Below, in pieces: positions 35,979 through 44,861 of a stretch of 64,000 nucleotides of DNA. The stretch's first letter is position 1; each line of letters begins with the position of its first letter. The position numbers and the translations under genes were made by a program. Source of the DNA: Rhizobium sp. 32-5/1 (lineage in GTDB: Bacteria > Pseudomonadota > Alphaproteobacteria > Rhizobiales > Rhizobiaceae); NCBI RefSeq assembly GCF_029537235.1, contig NZ_CP120638.1, positions 3,536,501-3,600,500 on the forward strand, read 5' to 3'. The notes under the pieces were generated by a model. The model did not search any database and was not told where the DNA came from. It saw only the letters and a list, made by a program, of their open reading frames with translations.

Positions 35979-36051
35979 GACTTGATGAGGGACTTGTACT
36001 GTCGGTCGGTCTGACCTCATCTTTCACAGACTGGCGCTGGAATGCTTGAAC

Positions 36052-37587
36052 ATGGATAATATCATTCTTGAAATGCGCGGGATCACCAAGACGTTTCCTG
36101 GCGTCAAGGCGCTCGACAACGTCAACCTGAAGGTCCGCGAAGGTGAAATTCACGCGCTGGTCGGTGAAAACGGGGCGGGCAAATCGACCCTGATGAAGGT
36201 GCTGAGCGGCGTCTATCCCGCCGGCAGCTATGACGGCGAGATCCACTACGACAACAAGCTGCGCAGTTTCTCGACAATTTCCGACAGTGAACATATTGGC
36301 ATTATCATCATTCACCAGGAACTGGCGCTTGTTCCGCTGCTCTCGATTGCCGAAAATATCTTCCTGGGAAACGAGATCGCCACCAAGGGCGTCATCGACT
36401 GGAAGCAGACATTCAACCGCACCAAGGAACTTCTGAAGAAGGTCGGGCTTAACGAGCCGCCGAGCGCGCGCATCACCGATATCGGCATCGGCAAGCAGCA
36501 GCTGGTGGAAATCGCCAAGGCGCTTTCGAAGAAGGTGCGCTTGCTCATTCTCGACGAGCCGACCGCCTCTCTTAACGAGACGGATTCCGATGCGCTTTTG
36601 AAGCTCTTGATGGAGTTCCGCAAGCAGGGCATGACCTCGATCATCATTTCGCACAAGCTGAATGAGATCAAGAAGGTCGCCGACAAGATCACGATCATCC
36701 GCGACGGCGGCACGGTCGAGACGCTTGACTGTCACAACGAAGACATCAGCGAAGACCGGATCATCAAGGGCATGGTCGGCCGCGACATGGAAGACCGCTA
36801 CCCGGCGCGTGAGCCGAAGATCGGCGAGACGCTGCTGGAAGTGAAGAACTGGAACGTTTTCCACCAGCATCACCGCGACCGGAAGTTCCTGCATGATGTC
36901 AATTTCACGGTTCGGGCCGGCGAAGTCGTCGGGATTGCCGGGCTGATGGGCGCCGGCCGCACCGAAACTGCGATGAGCGTGTTCGGTAGGTCCTGGGGCC
37001 ACAAGATCACCGGTGATGTGCTGATGCATGGCAAGCCTGTCGATGTCAGCACCATTCCGCGTGCCATTGAAGCCGGTCTCGCTTACGTTACCGAAGACCG
37101 TAAGCACCTCGGGCTCGTGCTCAACAACAACATCATGCACAACACGACACTGTCCAATCTCGACGGTGTCGCCAACAGCGGCGTCATCGACGAACGTAAG
37201 GAGCGCGAAGTCGCCACCGGCTACCGGACGAAGCTGCGTATCCGCTCGCATTCGATCTATCAGGAGGCTGTCAATCTTTCCGGCGGCAACCAGCAAAAGG
37301 TTGTTCTGTCGAAATGGCTGTTCACCAATCCTGAAGTGCTGATCCTCGACGAGCCGACCCGCGGTATCGACGTCGGCGCGAAGTACGAAATCTACACCAT
37401 CATCAACCAGCTTGCAGCAGAAGGCAAAGGCATCCTGATGATCTCATCGGAGATGCCGGAGCTTCTCGGAACCTGTGATCGCATCTACGTCATGAACGAA
37501 GGTCGCATCGTCGCGGAGCTTCCGAAGGGCGAAGCAAGCCAGGAATCCATCATGCGCGCCATCATGCGCTCCGGGGAGAAACACTAA
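36052..37587 (+). CDS. gguA: Sugar ABC transporter ATP-binding protein GguA
   Basis: Double-cassette ATPase of a CUT2 monosaccharide importer, 511 residues. First cassette: [16 protein letters not shown] and [13 protein letters not shown], with the non-classical signature [13 protein letters not shown]. Second cassette: [34 protein letters not shown] and [14 protein letters not shown]. Works with permease GguB and binding protein ChvE for galactose/arabinose uptake. The ATG (36052) is preferred over a TTG two codons upstream. Its stop overlaps the gguB start (TAATG). Confidence 0.94.
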   Translation: MDNIILEMRGITKTFPGVKALDNVNLKVREGEIHALVGENGAGKSTLMKVLSGVYPAGSYDGEIHYDNKLRSFSTISDSEHIGIIIIHQELALVPLLSIAENIFLGNEIATKGVIDWKQTFNRTKELLKKVGLNEPPSARITDIGIGKQQLVEIAKALSKKVRLLILDEPTASLNETDSDALLKLLMEFRKQGMTSIIISHKLNEIKKVADKITIIRDGGTVETLDCHNEDISEDRIIKGMVGRDMEDRYPAREPKIGETLLEVKNWNVFHQHHRDRKFLHDVNFTVRAGEVVGIAGLMGAGRTETAMSVFGRSWGHKITGDVLMHGKPVDVSTIPRAIEAGLAYVTEDRKHLGLVLNNNIMHNTTLSNLDGVANSGVIDERKEREVATGYRTKLRIRSHSIYQEAVNLSGGNQQKVVLSKWLFTNPEVLILDEPTRGIDVGAKYEIYTIINQLAAEGKGILMISSEMPELLGTCDRIYVMNEGRIVAELPKGEASQESIMRAIMRSGEKH

Positions 37588-38792
37588 TGGCCGCCGAAAA
37601 AAGCGCTCAGAATACACCATCCATCGGCACCTATCTGCGGAACAACATTCGCGAATACGGCCTTCTCGTCGCGCTCGTCGTCATCATGCTGTTCTTCCAA
37701 GTCGTGACAGGCGGCGTTCTGTTCAAGCCGGTCAACATCACCAACCTGATCCTGCAGAACTCGTTCATCGTCATCATGGCGCTGGGCATGCTGCTGATCA
37801 TCGTTGCCGGCCATATCGATCTGTCCGTCGGCTCGATCGTCGCCTTCACCGGTGGCCTTTCGGCAATCATGCTCGTAAAATGGGGCATTCATTATTCGAT
37901 CGTCGTTCCCGTCTGTCTGATCCTCGGCGGTCTGGTGGGTGCTGCTCAAGGGTATTGGGTTGCCTATCAGAAAATCCCGTCCTTCATCGTCACGCTGGCC
38001 GGCATGCTGGTTTTCCGCGGGCTGACCTATCTGATCCTGCAGAACCGCCCGATCGGGCCGTTTCCGAAGGATTTCCAGTCGCTTTCGACCGGTTTCGTCC
38101 CTGATTTCCTGTATTTTCTCAACCCGGTGCCCGGCGTCGTTGCGAATTTCTTTGCGCTTGTCGTCGTTGTCGCGCTTGTCGGACTGGCGATCTATTACGG
38201 ATTGCGCGATCGTCGTGAAAACGAGAAGCACGGCACCGAGAACGAACCCTTTGCGTTCTTTGCCGGCCAGATGGTTATCATTGCCTGCGTGTCGATCTTC
38301 CTCGGCTTCATGCTCTCGACGTATAAGGGCTTTCCAAACGTCCTGATCGTCATGGGCCTGCTGATCGCGCTTTATACCTTCATCACGACGCGCTCGACTG
38401 TCGGTCGTCGCATCTATGCGATGGGCGGCAATGAGAAGGCCGCAAAGCTTTCCGGCATCAATACCGAGCGGCTGACTTTCTACACCTTCATCAACATGGG
38501 CGTTCTGGCGGCGCTTGCCGGTATGATCATTGCGGCGCGCCTCAACTCGGCAACCCCGAAGGCCGGTGTCGGCTTCGAGCTGGACGTGATCGCGGCCTGC
38601 TTCATCGGCGGCGCCTCGGCATCCGGCGGTGTCGGCAAGATCACCGGTGCCGTCATCGGCGCATTGATCATGGGCGTGATGAACAACGGCATGTCGATCA
38701 TGGGCCTCGGCATCGATTACCAGCAGCTCGTCAAGGGTCTGGTGCTTCTCGCTGCCGTGTTCTTCGACGTCTACAACAAGAACAAGGGCTGA
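37587..38792 (+). CDS. gguB: Sugar ABC transporter permease GguB
   Basis: Multi-pass CUT2 permease, 401 residues. Hydrophobic helices start at LLVALVVIMLFFQVV; family segments are [55 protein letters not shown] and FIGGASASGGVGKITGAVIGA. A hydrophilic insert (LRDRRENEKHGTENEP) after the middle helix is typical of the ChvE/Mgl-like group. Pairs with GguA. Confidence 0.94.
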   Translation: MAAEKSAQNTPSIGTYLRNNIREYGLLVALVVIMLFFQVVTGGVLFKPVNITNLILQNSFIVIMALGMLLIIVAGHIDLSVGSIVAFTGGLSAIMLVKWGIHYSIVVPVCLILGGLVGAAQGYWVAYQKIPSFIVTLAGMLVFRGLTYLILQNRPIGPFPKDFQSLSTGFVPDFLYFLNPVPGVVANFFALVVVVALVGLAIYYGLRDRRENEKHGTENEPFAFFAGQMVIIACVSIFLGFMLSTYKGFPNVLIVMGLLIALYTFITTRSTVGRRIYAMGGNEKAAKLSGINTERLTFYTFINMGVLAALAGMIIAARLNSATPKAGVGFELDVIAACFIGGASASGGVGKITGAVIGALIMGVMNNGMSIMGLGIDYQQLVKGLVLLAAVFFDVYNKNKG

Positions 38793-38849
38793 TCGCCAAG
38801 ATCGGCCGCGCTGTAGAAAACATGGAAACGGACGGCCCCGTCGTCGAAA

Positions 38850-38868
38850 GGGAGGGTGCAGCCCTCCC
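38850..38868 (+). terminator. Short hairpin between gguB and gguC
   Basis: GGGAGGG, five-nt loop, CCCTCCC: a 7-bp G-C stem in the 150-nt gap. No T run follows, so it is at most a weak attenuator. Confidence 0.4.
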
Positions 38869-38942
38869 AACGGAAGCGCTTTGCCTGAATCAAACATTTT
38901 GGTGCGGCAGCGGGCATCCGGCTCAAGGAAAAGGACAAGATT

Positions 38943-39935
38943 GTGCTGATATCGCAGATCCGGAATGAAGATGGTTCGATCACGGTTGCCGTTCGCGAAA
39001 CCGGTGGCACTGCGCATGCCGTCAAGGGAGCAGCCAGCGTTCACGCACTAGCGCTCGAGGCCGCGAACTCCGGCCGCAGCCTGAAAGCCGTGGTCGAAGC
39101 GCATGGCTTGGGCGATGCCGTCGATCTTGAGAAGATTTATGCCGAGGGCCGTTTTCTACCGCCGATTACCCATGCCGATCCGGCCCATCTGCAACTGACA
39201 GGCACTGGCCTGACGCATCTCGGCTCCGCTTCGACCCGCGACGCCATGCACGCCGCCGTATCAAAGGTGGAAGAAGGTGCCACCGACACGATGAAGATGT
39301 TCAAGATGGGCCTTGAAGGCGGTAAGCCGAAGCCTGGCGAAACCGGTGTGCAGCCGGAATGGTTCTACAAGGGCAACGGCACGCAATCGGCCGCACCCGG
39401 CGGCGAACTGGTTTCGCCGTCCTTTGCGCTCGACGGTGGGGAAGAGCCGGAAATGGCTGGCATCTACGTGATTGCCGACAGCGGCCAGCCTTTCCGCATC
39501 GGTTTCGCCGTCTCCAACGAGTTTTCCGATCACGTCACCGAACGGATCAACTATCTCTATCTCGCCCATTCCAAGCTGCGGCCGGCAAGCTTCGGTCCGG
39601 AAATCCGCGTCGGTGAGCCGCCGGCCGATATTCGCGGCACTTCACGGATCATCCGCAAGGGCGAAGTCCTTTGGGAAAAGCCGTTCCTGTCCGGCGAAGC
39701 CAATATGTCCCATACATTCGCCAATCTGGAACATCACCACTTTAAATATGGAATTTTCCGTGCACCGGGCGATGTGCATGTCCATATGTTCGGAACGGCG
39801 ACGCTGTCGTTTGGCGACGGCATCAAGACCGAACCCGGCGATGTCTTCGAGATCGAAGCTGCAGAATTCGGCCTTCCGTTGCGCAATACGCTGGCTGTGG
39901 CCGGACAAGACGAGATCACGATCGCACAGCTCTAA
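38943..39935 (+). CDS. gguC: GguC / AraD1-type FAH-superfamily enzyme
   Basis: A 330-residue GguC-family protein with fumarylacetoacetate-hydrolase-like features: LQLTGTGLTHLGSASTRDAM, PGGELVSPSFALDGGEEPEMAGIYVI, GFAVSNEFSDHVTE (metal-binding acidic cluster) and HVHMFGTATLSFGDG. In Agrobacterium gguC follows gguAB. Members next to arabonate dehydratase and a semialdehyde dehydrogenase have been proposed, and in some bacteria shown, to dehydrate 2-keto-3-deoxy-L-arabonate. The start is GTG 38943. The context fits that role; direct proof is absent here. Confidence 0.85.
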   Translation: MLISQIRNEDGSITVAVRETGGTAHAVKGAASVHALALEAANSGRSLKAVVEAHGLGDAVDLEKIYAEGRFLPPITHADPAHLQLTGTGLTHLGSASTRDAMHAAVSKVEEGATDTMKMFKMGLEGGKPKPGETGVQPEWFYKGNGTQSAAPGGELVSPSFALDGGEEPEMAGIYVIADSGQPFRIGFAVSNEFSDHVTERINYLYLAHSKLRPASFGPEIRVGEPPADIRGTSRIIRKGEVLWEKPFLSGEANMSHTFANLEHHHFKYGIFRAPGDVHVHMFGTATLSFGDGIKTEPGDVFEIEAAEFGLPLRNTLAVAGQDEITIAQL

Positions 39936-40010
39936 GCTGTCGCTTTAAACCTGAAGGCGTGCGCCAGTCCCAAGACGGCGTGCGCGAACACCAAGGAGGC
40001 TTTGAAGCCT

Positions 40011-41444
40011 ATGACACTCCATCAGAACCTGATCGCCGGCGAATGGGTCGGCACGGACGGCGTTGAAAACATCAATCCGTCGAACACCAACGAAGTGGTC
40101 GGCGTCTACGCCCGCGCCAGCGCCGACGATGCCAAGAACGCAATCGCTGCCGCCAAGGCGGCTTTTCCGGCCTGGTCGCGCTCGGGCATCCTTGAGCGCC
40201 ATGCCATCCTGAAGAAGACGGCCGACGAAATTCTCGCCCGCAAGGAGGAGCTTGGAAAACTGCTCGCCCGCGAAGAGGGCAAGACGCTGCCGGAAGCCAT
40301 CGGCGAAACCATTCGTGCCGCCCAGATTTTCGACTTTTTCGCCGGAGAAGTCCTGCGTCTGGCGGGTGAAGTCCTGCCGTCCGTTCGTCCGAATATCGGT
40401 GTTGAGATCACCCGCGAGCCGATCGGCGTCGTCGGCATCATCACGCCGTGGAATTTCCCGATCGCCATCCCGGCCTGGAAGATCGCGCCGGCGCTTGCCT
40501 ATGGCAACACTGTTGTCTTCAAGCCGGCGGAGCTGGTTCCGGGCTGCTCCTGGGCGATTGCCGACATTCTCCACCGCGCCGGTCTGCCGAAGGGTGTGCT
40601 CAACCTTGTGATGGGCAAAGGCTCGGTCGTTGGCCAGGCCATGCTCGACAGCCCCGATCTCGCCGCCATCACCTTTACCGGCTCGACCGGAACCGGCAAG
40701 CGCGTCGCTGCCTCGTCCATCGAGCATAACCGCAAGTTCCAGCTGGAAATGGGCGGCAAGAACCCGATGGTCGTGCTCGATGATGCCGACCTCACGGTTG
40801 CTGTCGAGGCAGCTGCCAATTCCGGCTTCTTCTCGACGGGACAGCGCTGCACGGCCTCCTCGCGCCTGATCGTCACCGAAGGTATCCACGACAAGTTCGT
40901 GGCTGCGCTGACCGAAAAGCTGAAGGGTTTCGTCGTCGACGACGCGCTGAAGGCAGGCACGCATATCGGACCGGTCGTCGATGCCGGCCAGTTGAAGCAG
41001 GATACGGACTATATCGCCATCGGCCAGTCGGAAGGCGCAAGGCTCGCCTTCGGTGGCGAGACGATTTCGCGTGACAACCCCGGCTTCTACCTGCAGCCAA
41101 CGCTGTTTACCGAAGCAACCAACCAGATGCGCATTTCTCGCGAGGAAATCTTCGGTCCCGTCGCCTCGGTTATCCGGGTGAAGGACTATGAGGAAGCGCT
41201 CTCGGTTGCCAACGACACGCCGTTCGGCCTGTCGGCGGGCATCGCCACGACGAGCCTCAAGTATGCGACGCATTTCAAGCGCAATTCCGAAGCCGGCATG
41301 GTCATGGTCAACCTGCCGACCGCGGGCGTCGATTTCCACGTGCCGTTTGGCGGCCGCAAGGCATCGTCCTTCGGCCCGCGCGAACAGGGCAAATATGCGA
41401 GCGAATTCTTCACCGTCGTCAAGACGGCCTACACGCTGGCATGA
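40011..41444 (+). CDS. Aldehyde dehydrogenase, alpha-ketoglutarate-semialdehyde type
   Basis: NAD(P)-dependent aldehyde dehydrogenase, 477 residues: cofactor loop VGIITPWNFPIAIPAWKIAPAL, glycine motif FTGSTGTGKRVA, catalytic Glu in LEMGGKNPMVVLDDAD, catalytic Cys in STGQRCTASSRLIV, and EEIFGPVASVIRV. Located between gguC and an arabonate-dehydratase-like gene, it most likely oxidises 2,5-dioxopentanoate to 2-oxoglutarate, the last step of oxidative arabinose breakdown. ATG 40011 follows a strong AAGGAGG site. Confidence 0.88.
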   Translation: MTLHQNLIAGEWVGTDGVENINPSNTNEVVGVYARASADDAKNAIAAAKAAFPAWSRSGILERHAILKKTADEILARKEELGKLLAREEGKTLPEAIGETIRAAQIFDFFAGEVLRLAGEVLPSVRPNIGVEITREPIGVVGIITPWNFPIAIPAWKIAPALAYGNTVVFKPAELVPGCSWAIADILHRAGLPKGVLNLVMGKGSVVGQAMLDSPDLAAITFTGSTGTGKRVAASSIEHNRKFQLEMGGKNPMVVLDDADLTVAVEAAANSGFFSTGQRCTASSRLIVTEGIHDKFVAALTEKLKGFVVDDALKAGTHIGPVVDAGQLKQDTDYIAIGQSEGARLAFGGETISRDNPGFYLQPTLFTEATNQMRISREEIFGPVASVIRVKDYEEALSVANDTPFGLSAGIATTSLKYATHFKRNSEAGMVMVNLPTAGVDFHVPFGGRKASSFGPREQGKYASEFFTVVKTAYTLA

Positions 41445-41501
41445 CGACTCTTCCGGCGGATCGGAGCATAGCGCCGATCCGTCCGGAACCTTTAGAGGAC
41501 G

Positions 41502-43247
41502 ATGATGATGTTTAAGAAAGCGGAATGGCCGCGCAAGCTCAGGTCGCAGGAATGGTACGGCGGCACCAGCCGTGACGTCATTTATCACCGCGGCTGGATG
41601 AAGAACCAGGGATATCCGCACGACCTGTTCGACGGACGCCCGGTTATCGGCATTCTCAACACCTGGTCGGATATGACGCCGTGCAACGGCCATCTGCGCG
41701 AACTCGCCGAAAAGGTGAAGGCCGGCATCTGGGAGGCTGGCGGCTTCCCGATGGAAGTGCCAGTCTTCTCGGCATCCGAGAACACTTTCCGCCCGACCGC
41801 GATGATGTACCGCAACCTTGCGGCACTCGCGGTCGAGGAAGCTATCCGCGGCCAACCGATGGACGGCTGCGTGCTTCTGGTCGGCTGCGATAAGACCACG
41901 CCGTCGCTGATCATGGGGGCGGCCTCAGTCGATCTGCCGTCGATCGTCGTTACCGGCGGACCGATGCTCAACGGCTATTTCCGGGGTGAACGCGTCGGTT
42001 CCGGCACGCATCTGTGGAAGTTCTCCGAAATGGTGAAGGCCGGCGAGATGACGCAAGCCGAGTTCCTTGAAGCAGAAGCTTCGATGAGCCGTTCTTCGGG
42101 CACCTGCAACACCATGGGCACAGCCTCCACCATGGCCTCCATGGCAGAAGCGCTCGGCATGGCGCTGTCGGGCAATGCGGCCATCCCCGGCGTCGACAGC
42201 CGCCGCAAGGTGATGGCGCAGCTTACGGGTCGTCGGATCGTCCAGATGGTCAAGGACGACCTGAAGCCTTCGGACATCATGACCAAGCAGGCTTTCGAAA
42301 ACGCCATCCGCACCAATGCGGCGATCGGCGGATCGACCAATGCGGTCATCCACCTGCTCGCCATGGCCGGCCGTGTCGGCATCGACCTTACGCTGGATGA
42401 CTGGGATCGTTGCGGCCGCGACGTACCGACCATCGTCAACCTCATGCCATCCGGCAAGTATCTGATGGAAGAATTTTTCTATGCCGGCGGCCTGCCAGTG
42501 GTGCTGAAGCGCCTCGGCGAGGCAGGAATTCTGCATAAGGATGCGCTGACCGTTTCCGGCGAGACCATGTGGGATGAGGTCAAGGACGTCGTCAACTGGA
42601 ACGAAGACGTCATCCTGCCGGCAGAAAAGGCACTGACGCAGTCCGGCGGCATCGTCGTGCTGCGCGGCAATCTCGCACCCAAGGGTGCGGTGTTGAAGCC
42701 ATCGGCCGCCTCGCCGCATCTCCTGACGCACCGGGGCAGGGCCGTGGTGTTCGAGGATATCGACGACTACAAGGCCAAGATCAACGACGACAATCTCGAC
42801 ATCGACGAGACCTGCGTCATGGTGATGAAAAACTGCGGTCCGAAGGGTTATCCCGGCATGGCCGAGGTCGGCAACATGGGGCTGCCGCCCAAGGTGCTCA
42901 AGAAAGGCATCACCGACATGGTGCGTATCTCCGACGCCCGCATGTCAGGAACGGCCTATGGTACCGTGGTGCTGCACACCTCGCCGGAAGCCGCCGTCGG
43001 TGGTCCGCTTGCCGTCATCAGGAATGGCGACATGATCGAGCTCGACGTCCCGAACCGTCGCCTTCATGTCGATATTTCGGATGAGGAAATGGCTGAGCGT
43101 CTCGCCGCATGGCAGCCGCACCATGACCTGCCGACATCCGGTTACGCCTGGCTGCACCAGCAGCATGTCCAGGGTGCCGACACCGGCGCCGATCTCGACT
43201 TCCTGAAGGGATGTCGCGGGAGCGCAGTTGGCAAGGACAGCCACTGA
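41502..43247 (+). CDS. IlvD/Edd-family dehydratase, L-arabonate dehydratase type
   Basis: Iron-sulfur dehydratase of the IlvD/Edd family, 581 residues. Cluster and metal motifs: DMTPCNGHLRELAEKVK, LVGCDKTTPSLIMGAASVDLP, SGTCNTMGTASTMASMAEALG, and the late VRISDARMSGTAYGTVVLH. Its length (about 580) and the opening WPRKLRSQEWYGG match the sugar-acid (arabonate/galactonate/gluconate-like) branch rather than IlvD. It ends the chvE-ggu locus and would convert L-arabonate (or galactonate) to the 2-keto-3-deoxy acid. Several near-start ATGs exist (41502, 41505, 41508). Confidence 0.88.
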   Translation: MMMFKKAEWPRKLRSQEWYGGTSRDVIYHRGWMKNQGYPHDLFDGRPVIGILNTWSDMTPCNGHLRELAEKVKAGIWEAGGFPMEVPVFSASENTFRPTAMMYRNLAALAVEEAIRGQPMDGCVLLVGCDKTTPSLIMGAASVDLPSIVVTGGPMLNGYFRGERVGSGTHLWKFSEMVKAGEMTQAEFLEAEASMSRSSGTCNTMGTASTMASMAEALGMALSGNAAIPGVDSRRKVMAQLTGRRIVQMVKDDLKPSDIMTKQAFENAIRTNAAIGGSTNAVIHLLAMAGRVGIDLTLDDWDRCGRDVPTIVNLMPSGKYLMEEFFYAGGLPVVLKRLGEAGILHKDALTVSGETMWDEVKDVVNWNEDVILPAEKALTQSGGIVVLRGNLAPKGAVLKPSAASPHLLTHRGRAVVFEDIDDYKAKINDDNLDIDETCVMVMKNCGPKGYPGMAEVGNMGLPPKVLKKGITDMVRISDARMSGTAYGTVVLHTSPEAAVGGPLAVIRNGDMIELDVPNRRLHVDISDEEMAERLAAWQPHHDLPTSGYAWLHQQHVQGADTGADLDFLKGCRGSAVGKDSH

Positions 43248-43262
43248 TTTGATCAATCACAG

Positions 43263-43292
43263 AAAAAATGGCCGGTTTTCCGGCCATTTTTT
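43263..43292. terminator. Strong bidirectional terminator after the dehydratase gene
   Basis: AAAAAATGGCCGG, loop TTTT, CCGGCCATTTTTT: 13 perfect pairs with A and T runs on both sides, so it works in either direction. It ends the chvE-ggu-ara operon on plus and the toxin gene on minus. Confidence 0.9.
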
Positions 43293-43707
43293 ATTGCGGC
43301 ATAATCAGGGTTACGCCCAATTGGTTCGCCGCTGTCGCCAGCGCTTTGTCTTTTGTCGCGAGTTTCGCACCCTTGCGTGCCGCAAGCTCCAGATATGCTG
43401 CATCATAGCTCGTCAACTGGTGTGCCCTCGCAAGCGAGAGAGTATCGTTCCACGCTCTACCTGCAGTTTGGGGGTCGGTCTCGATTGGCATCTGTGCAAT
43501 CAGGTCTAACCTTTGGGCAATTTCAGAGGCTGAAATGCGCCCGCGTCGTTCCGACGGCAGGAGGACGTTGGCAAGTTCCAGATGGAATAACGACGGAACC
43601 ACGCCACCTTCGGCGATAACCCGATGTGCCACTGCATCCGTTTCATCCGACGCTTCATCCTCGAAACACCAGGCAAGGGCGATCGACGCATCGATCACGA
43701 TTGTCAT
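43291..43707 (-). CDS. vapC: PIN-domain toxin, VapC type
   Basis: A 138-residue PIN nuclease: TIVIDASIALAWCFEDE with the first acidic residue, ELANVLL with the conserved Glu, and LTSYDAAYLELAARKGAKLATKDKALA with the paired Asp residues, together forming the Mg-binding site of VapC ribonucleases. Its ATG overlaps the antitoxin stop by 4 nt. The start at the Met of TIVIDAS (43707) is preferred over an upstream in-frame Met. Confidence 0.88.
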   Translation of the reverse strand: MTIVIDASIALAWCFEDEASDETDAVAHRVIAEGGVVPSLFHLELANVLLPSERRGRISASEIAQRLDLIAQMPIETDPQTAGRAWNDTLSLARAHQLTSYDAAYLELAARKGAKLATKDKALATAANQLGVTLIMPQ

Positions 43708-43943
43708 TTGCGCCCTTCGTCCCGCAAATCTTTCCACGACAAGCCGTCAAGCGTATTCGAGCGCCGCAGCTCTTTCAGCTTCCGGAACGCGCTTACTGGT
43801 GCCAACGTTTGGGTGGCTTCAGCGCTTACCAGACGGGCGACGGCCTTCCCATGTTTGGTAATGGTGATTTCCTCACCATTGGCCACACGGTCCAGAAGCG
43901 ACGAAAAATGCGTTTTCGCTTCAAATGCGCCAATACTCGACAT
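43704..43943 (-). CDS. vapB: Type II antitoxin, Phd/VapB-like
   Basis: A 79-residue antitoxin: SSIGAFEAKTHFSSLLDRVANGEEITITKHGKAVARLVS is the Phd/YefM-type DNA-binding N-terminal domain, followed by a charged toxin-binding tail. The ATG (43943) sits 4 nt from a perfect 43-bp palindrome that contains its ribosome-binding site. Antitoxin and toxin overlap by 4 nt, as expected for a coupled pair. Confidence 0.88.
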   Translation of the reverse strand: MSSIGAFEAKTHFSSLLDRVANGEEITITKHGKAVARLVSAEATQTLAPVSAFRKLKELRRSNTLDGLSWKDLRDEGRK

Positions 43944-43946
43944 AAA

Positions 43947-43989
43947 AACCTCCAATTCTGGTTTAAATTTTAAACCAGAATTGGAGGTT
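43947..43989 (-). promoter_or_regulatory. Perfect 43-bp palindrome over the antitoxin leader
   Basis: Two exactly complementary 21-nt arms (outer end AACCTCCAATT, inner end TTTAAA) around one base. On the coding strand the 3' arm contains the GGAGG ribosome-binding site, and the ATG follows the palindrome directly. It can act as an autoregulatory operator for the antitoxin-toxin complex and, if transcribed, as a hairpin that hides the ribosome-binding site. Confidence 0.8.
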
Positions 43990-44017
43990 GGTAAAGATCG
44001 ACAGAATGTTTCGTTGC

Positions 44018-44840
44018 TTACTGACTTTGGCTCTGGCTCTGTTCCTGCTGCTCCACGGTTACCGCCACCTTGAGTGTTTCGCTAGAGGCGCCGTGGATGA
44101 GGCCTGAAATCGGCGCTGCATCGCGATAGTCGAGGCCGCAGGCGATGCGGACGTAGCGATCATCCGGGCAGACCTTGTTGGCTGCGTCGAAACCCACCCA
44201 GCCCAACCCAGTGAGGTGCACTTCCGCCCAGGCGTGGCTTGCCGTCTGCTCAACCTGGTCTTCCATCATCAGGTAACCGGATACGTAGCGGGCGGGAAGG
44301 CCGAGCGTCCGAGCGGCGGCGATCATGATATGGGCATGGTCCTGGCAGACGCCACTCTTCTGCAGGAGCGCCTGCTCCGCCGTCGTCTCCGTGCCGGTCT
44401 CGCCCTGCCTGTACGCTACATTTTCGGCGATGGTATCCATCAGGGCGTGCATCTTCGCAAGGTCGGTCTCGCCGGTCATCGATTTCGCGAGGTTGCGGAT
44501 GGGCTTTGCCATCTTCGTCAGGGGCGTCTCGCGCAGATAAAGCCAGAGCGGCGCGTAGGCCTGATGCACGCCGAAGACGCCGGCCTTGTCCTCGGTTTCG
44601 ACTTCACCATTGGCAACAATGCGGATCGAGGTCTGGTCGCCGTTGACGCTGACCAGATTGGTCCGGTTGCCGAAATGATCGTCATAGCCGACCTCCATGC
44701 GCGCACCCTCGACGGAGGTTTCCCAGCTCAGGACAGTCTGCCCAGGCTGCGTCAGCGGTGTCAGGCGCAAGCGCTGCAGCGAATATTGCACCGGGTCTGC
44801 ATAGGTGTATTCGGTCAGTGTGGTTGATCTTCAGGCGCAT
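44018..44840 (-). pseudogene. Transglutaminase-family protein, frame break near N-terminus
   Basis: Transglutaminase/protease-like protein with an N-terminal beta domain (ADPVQYSLQRLRLTPLTQPGQTVLSWE) and the catalytic core: SGVCQDHAHIMIAAARTLGLPARYVSGYL (Cys), SHAWAEVHLTGLGWVGFDAAN (His and Asp). The ATG at 44840 after GGAGAG reads Met-Arg-Leu-Lys-Ile-Asn-His, then the frame shifts near 44815-44821; removing one base gives TEYTYADPVQYSL and a 273-residue protein. Last gene of the ATP-grasp/alpha-E/transglutaminase cluster. Confidence 0.85.
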
Positions 44841-44861
44841 TTTTCTCTCCTCCAGCTCACT

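Noticed and set aside
37584..39044. A 486-codon minus-strand frame opposite gguB/gguC
   Set aside because: Mirror of gguB codon bias, dominated by Asp, Gln and Arg, with no start signal. The plus-strand genes explain the region.
39945..41855. A 636-codon open frame on the minus strand
   Set aside because: It is antisense to the aldehyde dehydrogenase and dehydratase genes, has an Arg/Asp/Gly-heavy composition and no family resemblance. It is a high-G+C shadow frame.
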